From the NCBI RefSeq assembly GCF_004522105.1, contig NZ_SPUJ01000006.1, positions 298,985 to 362,984 on the forward strand: a stretch of 64,000 nt of DNA. Direction: 5' to 3'. The position numbers and the translations under genes were made by a program. Below the pieces are notes generated by a model, which had not been told where the DNA came from, made no database searches, and saw nothing but the letters and a program-made list of their open reading frames with translations. The DNA is from Nocardioides sp. 1609 (GTDB taxonomy: Bacteria > Actinomycetota > Actinomycetes > Propionibacteriales > Nocardioidaceae). Positions 32,128 to 41,142 of this stretch are shown piece after piece; the first letter of the stretch is position 1, and every line of letters starts with the position of its first letter.

Positions 32128-33270
32128 ATGCAGGAGCTCCAGACCCCCGAGCGGCAGGCACTGCGCGAGAGCACCCGCCGGTTCGTGAGCCGTGAGGTGA
32201 CCCCGTACCTCGACCAGTGGGAGAGGGACGGCGCCGTCCCGCGCAGCCTGCACGCGCGCGCGGCCGAGGCGGGGCTGCTCGGCGTCGGCTTCGCCGAGGA
32301 GGTCGGCGGTGCCGGGGGTGACTCGGTGGACGTCCTGGTCCTGACCGAGGCCTGGTTCGAGGCGGGCGCCAGCTCGGGGGCGCACGCCGCCCTCTTCACC
32401 CACGGGATCGCCCTGCCCCACATGGTCGAGGTGAACGACCCGCACCTGATCGCGAGCTTCGTCGCCCCGACGCTGGCCGGGACCACGATCGGCGCGCTGG
32501 GGATGACGGAGCCCGACGGCGGGTCCGACGTCTCCGCGCTGCGGACCACCGCGGTCCGGGACGGCGACCACTACGTCGTCAACGGGGCGAAGACCTTCAT
32601 CACCTCCGGTACCCGTGCCGACTTCGTGACCACCGCCGTCCGGACCGGCGGCCCCGGCGCCGGGGGCGTCAGCCTGCTCGTCGTCCCGACCGACGCGCCC
32701 GGGTTCACCGTGTCGCGCCGGCTCGACAAGATGGGCTGGCTCTGCTCGGACACCGCGGAGCTGTCGTTCACCGACTGCCGGGTGCCGGTCGCGAACCTGG
32801 TCGGGCCGGAGAACAGCGGCTTCGCGCTCGTCGCGAACGCCTTCGCGGCCGAGCGGATCGGGATCGCGGCCCACGCCTACGGCCTCGCCGCGCGCAGCCT
32901 GGAGCTCGCGGCCCAGCACGCGCGGGACCGGTCCACCTTCGGCCAGCCCCTGATCAAGCGCCAGGTCGTCCGGCACAAGCTCGTCGAGATGCACGAGCAG
33001 ATCGAGGTGGTCCGCACCTACACCCGCTCCCTCGCCGTCCGGCACGCAGCGGGCGAGCACCTCTTCGCGGAGGCGGTGGTCGCCAAGAACCAGGCCGTCG
33101 AGGTCGCCAAGCGGGTCGTGGACGAGGCCGTCCAGCTCCATGGGGGGATGGGCTACATGCGCGAGTCCGAGATCGAGCGCCACTACCGGGACAACCGGGT
33201 GCTGGGCATCGGCGGCGGTGCCACCGAGGTCATGCGGGACCTGGCCGCCAAGCTGCTGGGCTTCGCATGA
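32128..33270 (+). CDS. Acyl-CoA dehydrogenase
   Basis: 380 residues. Conserved blocks: GFAEEVGGAGGDSVDVLVL, GALGMTEPDGGSDVSALRTTA (FAD site), YVVNGAKTFITSG, DKMGWLCSDTAELSFTDCRVP, and RSTFGQPLIKRQVVRHKL. The end has AVQLHGGMGYMRESEIERHYRD and GIGGGATEVM. It takes two hydrogens from an acyl-CoA and passes electrons to ETF. The position after GIGG is not a Glu, so the catalytic base probably sits elsewhere, as in some branched-chain or long-chain enzymes. Its stop overlaps the ATG of the fusion gene (ATGA, 33267-33270). Confidence 0.92.
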   Translation: MQELQTPERQALRESTRRFVSREVTPYLDQWERDGAVPRSLHARAAEAGLLGVGFAEEVGGAGGDSVDVLVLTEAWFEAGASSGAHAALFTHGIALPHMVEVNDPHLIASFVAPTLAGTTIGALGMTEPDGGSDVSALRTTAVRDGDHYVVNGAKTFITSGTRADFVTTAVRTGGPGAGGVSLLVVPTDAPGFTVSRRLDKMGWLCSDTAELSFTDCRVPVANLVGPENSGFALVANAFAAERIGIAAHAYGLAARSLELAAQHARDRSTFGQPLIKRQVVRHKLVEMHEQIEVVRTYTRSLAVRHAAGEHLFAEAVVAKNQAVEVAKRVVDEAVQLHGGMGYMRESEIERHYRDNRVLGIGGGATEVMRDLAAKLLGFA

Positions 33271-36269
33271 GCCGCCCCACGCCGGCCCGGAGAGCGGCGC
33301 GCTCGGCCAGGGCCGTCCGCGACGTCGCCGTCCTGGTCGCCCGCGAGCCCGGCCTGGTCAGGGACGTCGTCGGCGGGGCCCTGCCCGAGCCGCTGCGCCG
33401 CCTTGCGGGTCTCGCGAGGGAGGGCGGCGAGCCGGACGAGGCCGTCGGCGGGGGGCCGCACCCGGTCCCGCCCGAGCTGGAGGGTCACCTGCGCTCCGTC
33501 TCGGCCGAGTCCGTGCTCGACGCGACCTCCGCGGTGACCCGGGAGCTCATCGGCAACATCGCCCACCAGGAGGCGTGGCTGACCCTGCACGCCGGCTGGC
33601 GCGGGGCCGCTCCGGACCACGCGGTCGAGGGGAGCACCTACGGGCAGCAGCTCAAGATCATGGGGATCCCCGCCGAGGTGACCTGGACCGTGCTGCGGGC
33701 CGACGACGCCGTCCTGGTGCTCGACGGCACGGGGCCGATGGGTCTCAGGCTCGGACTCGCGATGACGACCGTCGCCGTGGGTCGCAGGACCCGGGTGGTC
33801 CTCCACGCCGGGCTCTCCGGAGACCCGGTGAAGGGTCCCCTGGGCGCCTCGGTCACCCGGAGCATCGCCGAGGCGCTCCACCTGTCGCTGGAGAACCTCC
33901 GCACGCGCGCCGCCGAGGCGGGTCCGTCCACCGGCCGGTCCGGGCCCAGGACCGGCAAGGCCGTCCTGCACCGGGCCTCGGGGGCCACGCTCGATCCACG
34001 GACCCCGGTGATCGTCGGCGTCGGCCAGGTCGTCCAGCGCGACCCGGCCGCCCCGTGGCGGGAGCCGGCCGACCTGGCCGCCGCGGCCGTGCGGCGGGCC
34101 GCCGAGGACTCCGGGACGACGCGGGCCGCCGCCCTGCTCGCCTCGGCGGACTCCGTGTACGCGGTCGCCAGCGCCTCGTGGCAGTACCAGGACCTGGCCG
34201 CCGTCGTGGCCGCCCGGGTCGGCGCCGAGCCGTCGGTGACCCTCCAGACGGCGAGGTTCGGGGGCGACGGCGGTCAGCTGGTGGTCAACGAGGCCGGTCG
34301 GGCGATCGGCGCGGGCGAGGCCGCCGTGGTCCTGGTGGTCGGCGCCGAGGCGGGCGCCAGCCTGGCGCGCGCCCAGCGCGACGGCACCACCCCTGCCTGG
34401 ACCGAGCAGGACCCCGGCACCCGCCCGACCCGCTCGCTGGGCTCCGAGCGCGAGGCGAACACCGAGCTCGAGGGCCGGGTCGGGCTCGGCGCCCCCGTCT
34501 ACAACTACGCCCTCATGGAGTCGGCGCTCCGGGCGCGCGACGGCACCACGAAGCAGGTGCACCAGGAGAAGATCACCCGGCTGTGGTCGTCGCTGTCCGA
34601 GGTCGCCGCCGCCAACGAGCACGCCTGGCTCCCGACGTCCTTCGCCGCCGAGGAGCTGGCCACGCCCGGTCCGGACAACCGTCCCGTGACCTCGCCGTAC
34701 CCGAAGCTGCTCTGCGCGAACCTCCAGGTCGACCTCGCCAGCGGCATCATCGTCACCAGTGTCGCGGCGGCGGAGCAGGCAGGGATCCCCCAGGAGCAGT
34801 GGGTCTTCCTCCACGCCGGTGCGGCCGCCCACGACGAGTGGTTCGTCTCCGAGCGTGCGTCCCTGGCCGGCTCCCCCGCCATCCGGGCCATCGGCGCGTC
34901 GTTGGGGGCGCACACCGGGCGGGCGATCGCCGACGTCGAGATCGTCGACCTGTACTCGTGCTTCCCCGCCGCCGTCCAGCTCGCCGCCCACGAGCTGGGG
35001 CTGCCGGTCGGTGACCCGGCCCGGCCGCTCTCGGTGACCGGGGGTCTCACCTTCGGCGGGGGACCCGGCAACAACTACGGGGGCCACGCCGTGGCGACGC
35101 TCGTGGCGCGGCTCCGGGAGAGGCCGGAGGCGTTCGGACTCACCACCTCGCTCGGCTGGTACGCGACCAAGCACGCCGCCGCGCTGCTCTCCGCCACGCC
35201 GCCGGCCGTGCCGTTCGCGGACCTGCGTCCCACGGTGCCGATCGAGGCGCGCCGGCCCGCGGTGGGCGAGTGGGAGGGGCCGGCCGTCGTGGAGGCCTGC
35301 ACGGTGTCCTACGACCGCGCCGGAGGGCCCGAGTCGGCCATCGTCAGCGCCATCACCGCCGACGGCTCCCGAGGTCTCGTCCGAGTGACCGACCCTGGCC
35401 TGGTGCACCACCTGGAGTCGCACGACCCGCTCGGGTGGACGGTCGCCGTGGCGGGCGAGGAGCTGACCGTCCTCGAGGAGGGCAGGGCCGAGCTGTCCCC
35501 GCCCCCGCCGATGCCGGTCCTGGTCGAGGACCACGGAGCGGTCCGGGTCATCACCCTCAACCGGCCCGAGCGCCGGAACGCCGTCGACCTCGCGACCGCG
35601 GAGCTGCTCGAGCGGGTCGTGGACGCCTTCGAGGCCGACGACCAGGTGAGGATCGCGATCCTCACCGGCGGAACGAGCGTGTTCAGTGCCGGGATGGACC
35701 TCAGGTCCGCGGCCTCCGGCCAGTTCCCGATCACCGAGAGGCGCGGTCCGCTCGGCCTGACGGGCCTCCCGCTCACCAAGCCCCTGATCGCCGCGGTCGA
35801 GGGCCCGGCGCTGGCCGGCGGGTGCGAGCTCGCGCTGGCTGCCGACCTGATCGTCGCCGCCACCGACTCGACGTTCGGCCTCCCCGAGCCGAAGCGCGGG
35901 CTCGCCGCTGCTGCGGGCGGCGTCCTGCGCCTGACCCAGCGCCTCCCGCGCAACGTCGCCATGCAGATGGCGCTCACCGGCGACCCGGTGCCGGCCCGGC
36001 GGCTCCACGACCTCGGTCTCGTCAACGTCCTGGCCGAGCCGGGGACCAGCCTGCAGGCGGCCCTCGCGCTGGCCGACTCGATCGTGGCCAACGCCCCGCT
36101 GTCGGTGGCGGTCAGTCGCGAGATCGTCTGCGCCGCCCCCGGCTGGGCGGTCGACGAGGCGTTCGCCCGCCAGGCAGACCTGGCCGGGCGGGCGCTGGCC
36201 TCGGAGGACGCCGGCGAGGGGGTGCGGGCGTTCGCCGAGGGGCGCGCGCCGGTCTGGGTCGGTCGGTGA
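33267..36269 (+). CDS. Three-module fusion: SRPBCC domain, thiolase-like type 1 protein, enoyl-CoA hydratase
   Basis: 1000 residues in one open frame. Residues ~75-215 are an SRPBCC-type lipid-binding domain. Residues ~245-640 match thiolase-like protein type 1 (VIVGVGQVVQRD, VDLYSCFPAAVQLAAHELGL, TGGLTFGGGPGNNYGGHAVAT), and ~660-740 its extra C-terminal domain. Where true thiolases have the nucleophile Cys, this protein has ARFGGDGGQ, so it may bind rather than cleave acyl-CoA. Residues ~750-1000 are a full crotonase (ITLNRPERRNAVD, FSAGMDLRS, EGPALAGGCELALAADL, LPEPKRGL). No ribosome site precedes the internal Met749, so separate genes are unlikely. It is coupled to the acyl-CoA dehydrogenase. 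Confidence 0.85.
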   Translation: MSRPTPARRAARSARAVRDVAVLVAREPGLVRDVVGGALPEPLRRLAGLAREGGEPDEAVGGGPHPVPPELEGHLRSVSAESVLDATSAVTRELIGNIAHQEAWLTLHAGWRGAAPDHAVEGSTYGQQLKIMGIPAEVTWTVLRADDAVLVLDGTGPMGLRLGLAMTTVAVGRRTRVVLHAGLSGDPVKGPLGASVTRSIAEALHLSLENLRTRAAEAGPSTGRSGPRTGKAVLHRASGATLDPRTPVIVGVGQVVQRDPAAPWREPADLAAAAVRRAAEDSGTTRAAALLASADSVYAVASASWQYQDLAAVVAARVGAEPSVTLQTARFGGDGGQLVVNEAGRAIGAGEAAVVLVVGAEAGASLARAQRDGTTPAWTEQDPGTRPTRSLGSEREANTELEGRVGLGAPVYNYALMESALRARDGTTKQVHQEKITRLWSSLSEVAAANEHAWLPTSFAAEELATPGPDNRPVTSPYPKLLCANLQVDLASGIIVTSVAAAEQAGIPQEQWVFLHAGAAAHDEWFVSERASLAGSPAIRAIGASLGAHTGRAIADVEIVDLYSCFPAAVQLAAHELGLPVGDPARPLSVTGGLTFGGGPGNNYGGHAVATLVARLRERPEAFGLTTSLGWYATKHAAALLSATPPAVPFADLRPTVPIEARRPAVGEWEGPAVVEACTVSYDRAGGPESAIVSAITADGSRGLVRVTDPGLVHHLESHDPLGWTVAVAGEELTVLEEGRAELSPPPPMPVLVEDHGAVRVITLNRPERRNAVDLATAELLERVVDAFEADDQVRIAILTGGTSVFSAGMDLRSAASGQFPITERRGPLGLTGLPLTKPLIAAVEGPALAGGCELALAADLIVAATDSTFGLPEPKRGLAAAAGGVLRLTQRLPRNVAMQMALTGDPVPARRLHDLGLVNVLAEPGTSLQAALALADSIVANAPLSVAVSREIVCAAPGWAVDEAFARQADLAGRALASEDAGEGVRAFAEGRAPVWVGR

Positions 36270-36283
36270 CGCGCTCGCTCCGG

Positions 36284-36307
36284 CCGTCGTGCCGGCGGGA
36301 ACGACGG
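36284..36307 (+). terminator. Hairpin after the fusion gene, with GGGAACGACGGT repeats
   Basis: CCGTCGT (36284-36290) and ACGACGG (36301-36307) pair across 10 bp, 15 bp after the stop. GGGAACGACGGT is then repeated in tandem (36298-36321, with a partial third copy). There is no T-run, so termination is only probable. Confidence 0.4.
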
Positions 36308-36359
36308 TGGGAACGACGGTGGGAACGGCCCCGACCCCGGAGGCGCCGCCGTCCCGCGG

Positions 36360-36605
36360 CTAGCGGGAGCGGCGGTGGTCGAGGTAGGCCTGGGCCGACC
36401 GGACGACGAGGTCGATGTCCGGCAGGTCGCCCGGGATGAAGTAGTCCGCGACCTCGGCCGACTCCGAGGTGGGGTCGACCAGGTGCCACAGCGTCCACCC
36501 CGTGCCGTGCTCGGGGTGCGTGCCCCACGTGAGCACCGGACGACCCGACGGCAACGTCGGGGTGCCGCGGACCGCCGCGTAGCTGACCTCGATGTCGGTG
36601 GGCAT
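36360..36605 (-). CDS. Hypothetical small protein (81 aa)
   Basis: Not recognised. The start MPTDIEVSYAAVRGTPTLPSG and the Trp-rich TWGTHPEHGTGWTLWHL look like a compact beta-rich domain. The C-terminus is helical (DIDLVVRSAQAYLDHRRSR). No signal or membrane segment. The longer frame upstream of ATG 36605 has the composition of an antisense shadow. It is convergent with the fusion gene. Confidence 0.55.
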   Translation of the reverse strand: MPTDIEVSYAAVRGTPTLPSGRPVLTWGTHPEHGTGWTLWHLVDPTSESAEVADYFIPGDLPDIDLVVRSAQAYLDHRRSR

Positions 36606-36703
36606 GCCCACATCCTGCTCCCCCTGCCCGCGCCGACGACAGGGAGCGACCCTCCCCGGGTCGCACCGGCACCGTCCGACCCGGGCCGGTGTGGCAGCGG
36701 CGC

Positions 36704-37552
36704 CTACGCCCTCGCGCCGGTCGTGGCCTGCCACGAGGCCAGCAGCGGCAGGGCGCGCGCCGTCTCCGACCCGGGCTCGACGGTGTAGACCACGAGCCGC
36801 TGCTCGGGGTCGTGTGGCGTGGTCAGGGCCTCGATCGTGAACCGGAGCACGCCGAGCTGGGGGTGCGCGACCTGCTTCGGCACCGACGTGCGGTCGGTGA
36901 CGCCGTGGTCGTCCCACCAGCGTGCGACGTCGGCGTCGCGGTCGCGGAGGTCGGCGACGAGCGCGGCCAGCCTCCGGTCCTGCGGATGACGACCGACCTC
37001 GTAGCGCAGCGCGCCGACCGCGGCCGCGGCGAAGTCGGACCAGTTCACGATCCGCTCGCGAGCCGTCGGGTCGAGGAAGAGCCACCGCACGAACGACGAC
37101 CCGGGCGGCATCTCGTCCCCGAGGACGGCCGGCAGCAGCAGGTTGCGGGCGAGCACCTCACCGCGGCGGCCGAGAAGCAGGGCGGGGACGTGGTCGAGCG
37201 TGGTCATCAGGCGCAGCAGACCGGGGTCGGCGCGCTGCGGCACCTCCCACGGGGCCGAGCGTCGCCGGGAGGGGGCGGCGAGGTCGCGCAGGTGGGCCCG
37301 CTCGACGTCGTCGAGCTGCAGCGCGCGGGCCAGCGCGTCCAGGACGTCGTCGCTCAGCGTCTGCTGCCGGCCCTGCTCGATCCGGCTGTAGTGGTCCGCG
37401 CTGAGCCCGGCCAGCACGGCGAGCTCCTCCTTGCGCAGCCCCGGCACCCGGCGGGCGCCGGGGAACGCCGTGATCCCGGCCTGAGCCGGTGTCACCCGGT
37501 CGCGCCGGGAGCGGAGGAAGGCTCCGAGGGCGGAGCGGTCGGCGGGCACCAC
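36704..37552 (-). CDS. XRE-type regulator with MmyB-like ligand-binding domain
   Basis: 282 residues. Residues ~7-75 are a helix-turn-helix of the XRE type (LGAFLRSRRDRVTPAQAG ... RVPGLRKEELAVLAGLSADHYSRIEQGRQ). The rest is the MmyB-like, PAS-related domain (LLRLMTTLDHVPALLLGRRGEVLARNLL, ARERIVNWSDFAAAAVGALR), thought to bind fatty acids. It is divergent from an SDR gene, which in many actinobacteria is its regulated partner. The start is GTG 37552; GTG 37549 is also possible. Confidence 0.9.
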   Translation of the reverse strand: MVPADRSALGAFLRSRRDRVTPAQAGITAFPGARRVPGLRKEELAVLAGLSADHYSRIEQGRQQTLSDDVLDALARALQLDDVERAHLRDLAAPSRRRSAPWEVPQRADPGLLRLMTTLDHVPALLLGRRGEVLARNLLLPAVLGDEMPPGSSFVRWLFLDPTARERIVNWSDFAAAAVGALRYEVGRHPQDRRLAALVADLRDRDADVARWWDDHGVTDRTSVPKQVAHPQLGVLRFTIEALTTPHDPEQRLVVYTVEPGSETARALPLLASWQATTGARA

Positions 37553-37566
37553 CCCAGCCTAGGAGC

Positions 37567-37602
37567 GGTCACGGCGTCGTGCCTGGTCGTGCCGTGACCA
37601 GG
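37567..37602. promoter_or_regulatory. Two overlapping perfect dyads between the MmyB regulator and SDR genes
   Basis: GGTCACGGC (37567-37575) pairs with GCCGTGACC (37591-37599) over 9 bp, and CCTGGTC (37582-37588) pairs with GACCAGG (37596-37602) over 7 bp. The right arms overlap, so the two structures exclude each other. The site lies 15 bp upstream of the regulator's start. Confidence 0.55.
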
Positions 37603-37649
37603 TACGGCTCGCCCTGGCCCCCGCCGTCACCGTCCGGTCGACTGGAGCC

Positions 37650-38435
37650 ATGACCACCACCCAGCACGTCCACGACTCCTCCCTCTCCCTCGCCGGACGC
37701 CGCGCCGTCGTCACCGGCTCGACCAGCGGCATCGGAGCCGCCACCGTCCGCCTCCTCGCCGCCCGCGGCGCACACGTCGTCGTCACCGGTCGCGACGCCG
37801 CCCGCGGCGCCGCCGTCGTCGACGACGTACGGCGGGCAGGCGGGTCCGCCGCGTTCGTGGCGTCCGAGCTGACCGGCGCGCCGGACCACCTCCGGGAGAC
37901 CGCGCGCGACTGGGCCCAGGCCCTCGGCGGTCCGGTCGACCTGCTCGTGCACAACGCCGCGCTCTGCCCGCCGGTCGACACATTCGCGCTGACCGACGCC
38001 GACCTCGAGGCGACGCTGGCGGTCAACGTGCGGGCCCCGCACGTCCTCACCGCCGCCCTGGCGCCCCCGATGATCGAGGCCGGCGGCGGCGCGATCGCGG
38101 TGATCGGATCCTGGATGGCCACCGTCGGTCACGCCTTCGTCGGCCTCTACTCCGCCACCAAGGCCGCCGAGGAGCAGCTGGCCCGCAGCTGGGCCGCCGA
38201 GCTGGGCCCGAGCGGGATCCGCGTCAACACCGTCTCCCCGGGCGCCACCCGCACCCCGATCAACGACGACAGCGACGCCGTCGTCGTGCAGATGACCGCG
38301 GGCACCCCGGCCGGCCGGCCCGGCACCCCGGACGACGTCGCCGCCGCGGTCGCGTGGGTGGTCTCCGACCAGGCGGCCTACGTGCACGGCGCGACGATCG
38401 CGGTCGACGGCGGGATCACGGCCACCCGGTCGTAG
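37650..38435 (+). CDS. Short-chain dehydrogenase/reductase, partner of the MmyB-type regulator
   Basis: 261 residues. It has TGSTSGIGAATVRLLAARGA, LVHNAA, VIGSWMATVGHAFVGLYSATKAA (catalytic Ser, Tyr, Lys) and the end motif VHGATIAVDGG, which marks the FabG-like classical group. The cofactor is probably NADP(H), from TGRD after strand two. It is divergent from the MmyB regulator. The substrate is unknown. Confidence 0.88.
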   Translation: MTTTQHVHDSSLSLAGRRAVVTGSTSGIGAATVRLLAARGAHVVVTGRDAARGAAVVDDVRRAGGSAAFVASELTGAPDHLRETARDWAQALGGPVDLLVHNAALCPPVDTFALTDADLEATLAVNVRAPHVLTAALAPPMIEAGGGAIAVIGSWMATVGHAFVGLYSATKAAEEQLARSWAAELGPSGIRVNTVSPGATRTPINDDSDAVVVQMTAGTPAGRPGTPDDVAAAVAWVVSDQAAYVHGATIAVDGGITATRS

Positions 38436-38717
38436 CTCGCTGGCCCGTGCTCCCTGGCCGTGCGCCCGTCGACGGGCTCGGGCCCGACCGCTCAGTCCGA
38501 CCACGCGGTGCTGGTGACCAGCTCGTCGGCGTCGAGCACCGGGTCGGTGCGCGTCGGCTCGCCGGGCCGGCGTCTCCTGGGCCAGGTCCTCACCGCGATG
38601 TCGTTCGCGGGCTGCGGTCCGGGAGAGGTCGAGGTCAGTCCCCTCCGCGGGTGTGTCCACGCCCTCGACGAGCGGTCGATGATCGACAGGGCCCACCCCC
38701 TACCGAACGGACCACCG

Positions 38718-39218
38718 ATGTCGACCGACGCGATCGTGCTGCTGAAGAACGACCACAAGGAGATCCTGTCCACCTTCAAGGCCTTCGAGAAGGCCGGCGA
38801 CGCGGCCCACGTCGAGAAGGGCCGGCTGGTCACGAAGATCATCGAGCTCCTCACGGTGCACACCTACATCGAGAACGAGGTCATGTACCCCCGGGTGCGT
38901 GAGCTCCTCCCCGACCTCGAGGACGACATCCTGGAGTCCTACGAGGAGCACCACGTCGCGGACGTGCTCGTGACGGAGCTCGTCGCGATGAAGCCCGACG
39001 CCGAGCGCTTCACCGCCAAGACCACCGTGCTCATCGAGAACGTCCGCCACCACATCGAGGAGGAGGAGCAGGAGTGGTTCCCCCAGGTGCGCGAGGGCCT
39101 GGGCCGCAAGCAGCTGCAGGAGCTCGGCGCGGAGATGCTCGCAGCCAAGGAGAAGGCACCACGCACGCCGGCCGCGCCGAGCGCGTTGAAGAAGACGATC
39201 GACGCCGTCGTCCGGTAG
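38718..39218 (+). CDS. Hemerythrin HHE domain protein
   Basis: 166 residues. The di-iron ligands are visible: NDHKEI near the N-terminus, HTYIENEVMYP, EEHHVADV and VRHHIEEEEQEWFP. The fold is a four-helix bundle that binds O2, NO or iron. Such single-domain proteins often help with oxidative or nitrosative stress. The ATG at 38718 begins MSTDAIVLLKNDH; the open frame upstream has no matching features. The 282 bases before it hold no other gene I can support. Confidence 0.9.
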   Translation: MSTDAIVLLKNDHKEILSTFKAFEKAGDAAHVEKGRLVTKIIELLTVHTYIENEVMYPRVRELLPDLEDDILESYEEHHVADVLVTELVAMKPDAERFTAKTTVLIENVRHHIEEEEQEWFPQVREGLGRKQLQELGAEMLAAKEKAPRTPAAPSALKKTIDAVVR

Positions 39219-39242
39219 TCCTCCCGGCCCCGGGGGCTGGCG

Positions 39243-40010
39243 TCAGGGCCGCCCCGGCCTGCGGCCGACGACGAGCCGCCCGGCCACGAGACCGTCGGCG
39301 ATGAGTCCACCGATCTGCGCGGACTGACGCCGGGCGGTGTCGAAGCCGGCCTCGCCGCGGTGGTCGCGCTCGATGACGTCCTCCACCTCGGCCACGGCCC
39401 GGTCCCAGCTGTCGGGAGCCGTCGGCAGGTCGCCCGCCCAGGCGCGGGCGACGACGTCCAGCCCGGCCCGCCGCACCTCGGTCTCGAGCTCGACCGCGTC
39501 GGGGAAGGAGTTCCCGTCGGGTTGCTCGGGCAGCCGGTCGACGGTGCGGACGAAGACGAGCAGCCCCACGGCTCCGCCGGGCTCGACCACGCGGGCCAGC
39601 TCGGCCAGGTGCCGGACCTTGTCCTCGACGGTGCACAGCACCCCGAGCGACCACGCGGTCTCGAACGACGCGTCCGGGAACGGCAGTGCCGCCCCGTCGG
39701 CCACGACGACCCGGTGGCCGAACAGCCGCGCCGCGGCCCGGCAGGCGCCGGGCATCGGCTCGGCCAGGGTCGGCCGGACGCCGAGCCGTTCGGCGACGTA
39801 CTGCGCGGGGCCGCCGACGCCGGCGCCGCTGTCGACCAGTCGCGCACCGCGCCCGAGGCCCATCCGGTCCGCCAACCAGTCGAGCACCGCGGGGCTCCCG
39901 CTGCCCCGGCAGGCCGCGGGCAGCGCGTGCGCGTCGCCGAGCTCGTCGACGGCGTCCGCGGTCCACGTCGCGTAGGTGTCGAACTCCTCGACCATCGAGT
40001 CGTCGCTCAT
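39243..40010 (-). CDS. SAM-dependent methyltransferase, coupled to an MTHFR-like gene
   Basis: 255 residues. The Rossmann-type methyltransferase core is seen as ARLVDSGAGVGGPAQYVAERLG (SAM loop), LPFPDASFETAWSLGVLCTVED and ELARVVEPGGAVGLLVFV. It resembles the methyltransferase 11/ubiE type. Its ATG overlaps the stop of the MTHFR-like gene (TCAT, 40007-40010). The pairing suggests that one-carbon transfer and this methylation are linked. The acceptor is unknown. Confidence 0.85.
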   Translation of the reverse strand: MSDDSMVEEFDTYATWTADAVDELGDAHALPAACRGSGSPAVLDWLADRMGLGRGARLVDSGAGVGGPAQYVAERLGVRPTLAEPMPGACRAAARLFGHRVVVADGAALPFPDASFETAWSLGVLCTVEDKVRHLAELARVVEPGGAVGLLVFVRTVDRLPEQPDGNSFPDAVELETEVRRAGLDVVARAWAGDLPTAPDSWDRAVAEVEDVIERDHRGEAGFDTARRQSAQIGGLIADGLVAGRLVVGRRPGRP

Positions 40011-41029
40011 GTCGCCTCCCTGATGCGGTGACCGATCTCGGCCTTGATCTCGGCGCCGTGCATCTCGCCGAGCGAGGTGCCACGGCCGGACAGGTTGACC
40101 CCGACCACGCCGTCGATCGCCAGCAGCGCGACGGCCTCGTCGACGGCCGCCTCGATCCCGGCGGCCCGGACGTCGGACGCGGCCAGGACGGCGGCGATGC
40201 GCTCGTCGTCGATGCTCAGCCCGGGGAAGTTCTGCAACCCGCGCGCCGACGACTCGTCGGTGTAGACGGCCACCGCGGCGATCACCGGTATCTCCAGGCC
40301 CGCGTCGCGGGCGGAGGCGACGAACGCCGCCGCCGTGGCCGGGCGCCCGACGTGGTTCAGGATCGCCACGTGGGCACCCGCGCGCTGCTTCTCGACGAGC
40401 CGTGGCGCGCGGACCGACCGCGGGAACGCCTCGGGTGACTCCGGGACGGCGACCACGTGCCCGAAGCTCGCGGCGAGCGCCGCGAGCCGGGTGCCGTCGA
40501 GGTCGAAGACCTGGGTGACGTCGGGTCGCACGCCCGGAGCCCGCCCGTCGCCGGTGACGCACAGGACGCCGTCCACCCCGGCCAGGGCCAGGCCGGCCAG
40601 CTCCTGCTCGAGCACCACGCGGTTGCGGTCGCGGCAGGCCAGCGTCACCCACGGGACTCCCCCGGCGTCGCGGACCAGCCGGGTCATGACCGCGGGCGGG
40701 AAGTCCGGACGGTGCTGGTGCTCACCGACCAGGAACGCGTCGCACGAGCCGGCCAGCACCCGCGTCATCGCCGCCACCGCGTCGGCGTCGTACGGCGGGA
40801 GCGTCAGGTCCGTGAGGATCGCCCGGCCACCCGCCCACGCGGCGCCGAGCTCGGAGACCGGGCGCGTCGTCCCTCCCGGCCGACCCGACGGCGGGTCGAT
40901 CCACGGCACCGCCCCGGTGCGCTCGGCGAACGGGCACGGCTGGGTCCACATCTCGCAGCTCGCGTCGTCCCGCACCCCACCGCACGGCCCGAAGGTCATG
41001 TGCTTGGGACAGGCGCCGACGTCCGACAT
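40007..41029 (-). CDS. Methylenetetrahydrofolate reductase-like protein with N-terminal Cys motif
   Basis: 340 residues. The first ~35 residues carry four cysteines (CPKHMTFGPCGGV, then C and C), typical of the MTHFR C-terminal-type zinc/FeS domain, here at the N-terminus. The rest resembles the MTHFR TIM barrel: DAFLVGEHQHRPDFPPAVMTRLV, VPWVTLACRDRN, GVDGVLCVTGDG and NFPGLSIDDERIAAVL. It is probably involved in folate one-carbon transfer, perhaps from methylated substrates, but the canonical flavin and NADH residues cannot be confirmed. Confidence 0.75.
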   Translation of the reverse strand: MSDVGACPKHMTFGPCGGVRDDASCEMWTQPCPFAERTGAVPWIDPPSGRPGGTTRPVSELGAAWAGGRAILTDLTLPPYDADAVAAMTRVLAGSCDAFLVGEHQHRPDFPPAVMTRLVRDAGGVPWVTLACRDRNRVVLEQELAGLALAGVDGVLCVTGDGRAPGVRPDVTQVFDLDGTRLAALAASFGHVVAVPESPEAFPRSVRAPRLVEKQRAGAHVAILNHVGRPATAAAFVASARDAGLEIPVIAAVAVYTDESSARGLQNFPGLSIDDERIAAVLAASDVRAAGIEAAVDEAVALLAIDGVVGVNLSGRGTSLGEMHGAEIKAEIGHRIREAT

Positions 41030-41142
41030 GCCCCGACGCTAGCCCCCGGCAGCCGAGCCGGGTCATCCGCCGGCCGGGCCCGTCCCGCCGATCCCGACGG
41101 ACCAGTCGTGATCAACGGCGCCCGCGACGGGTACCGGTCGTC

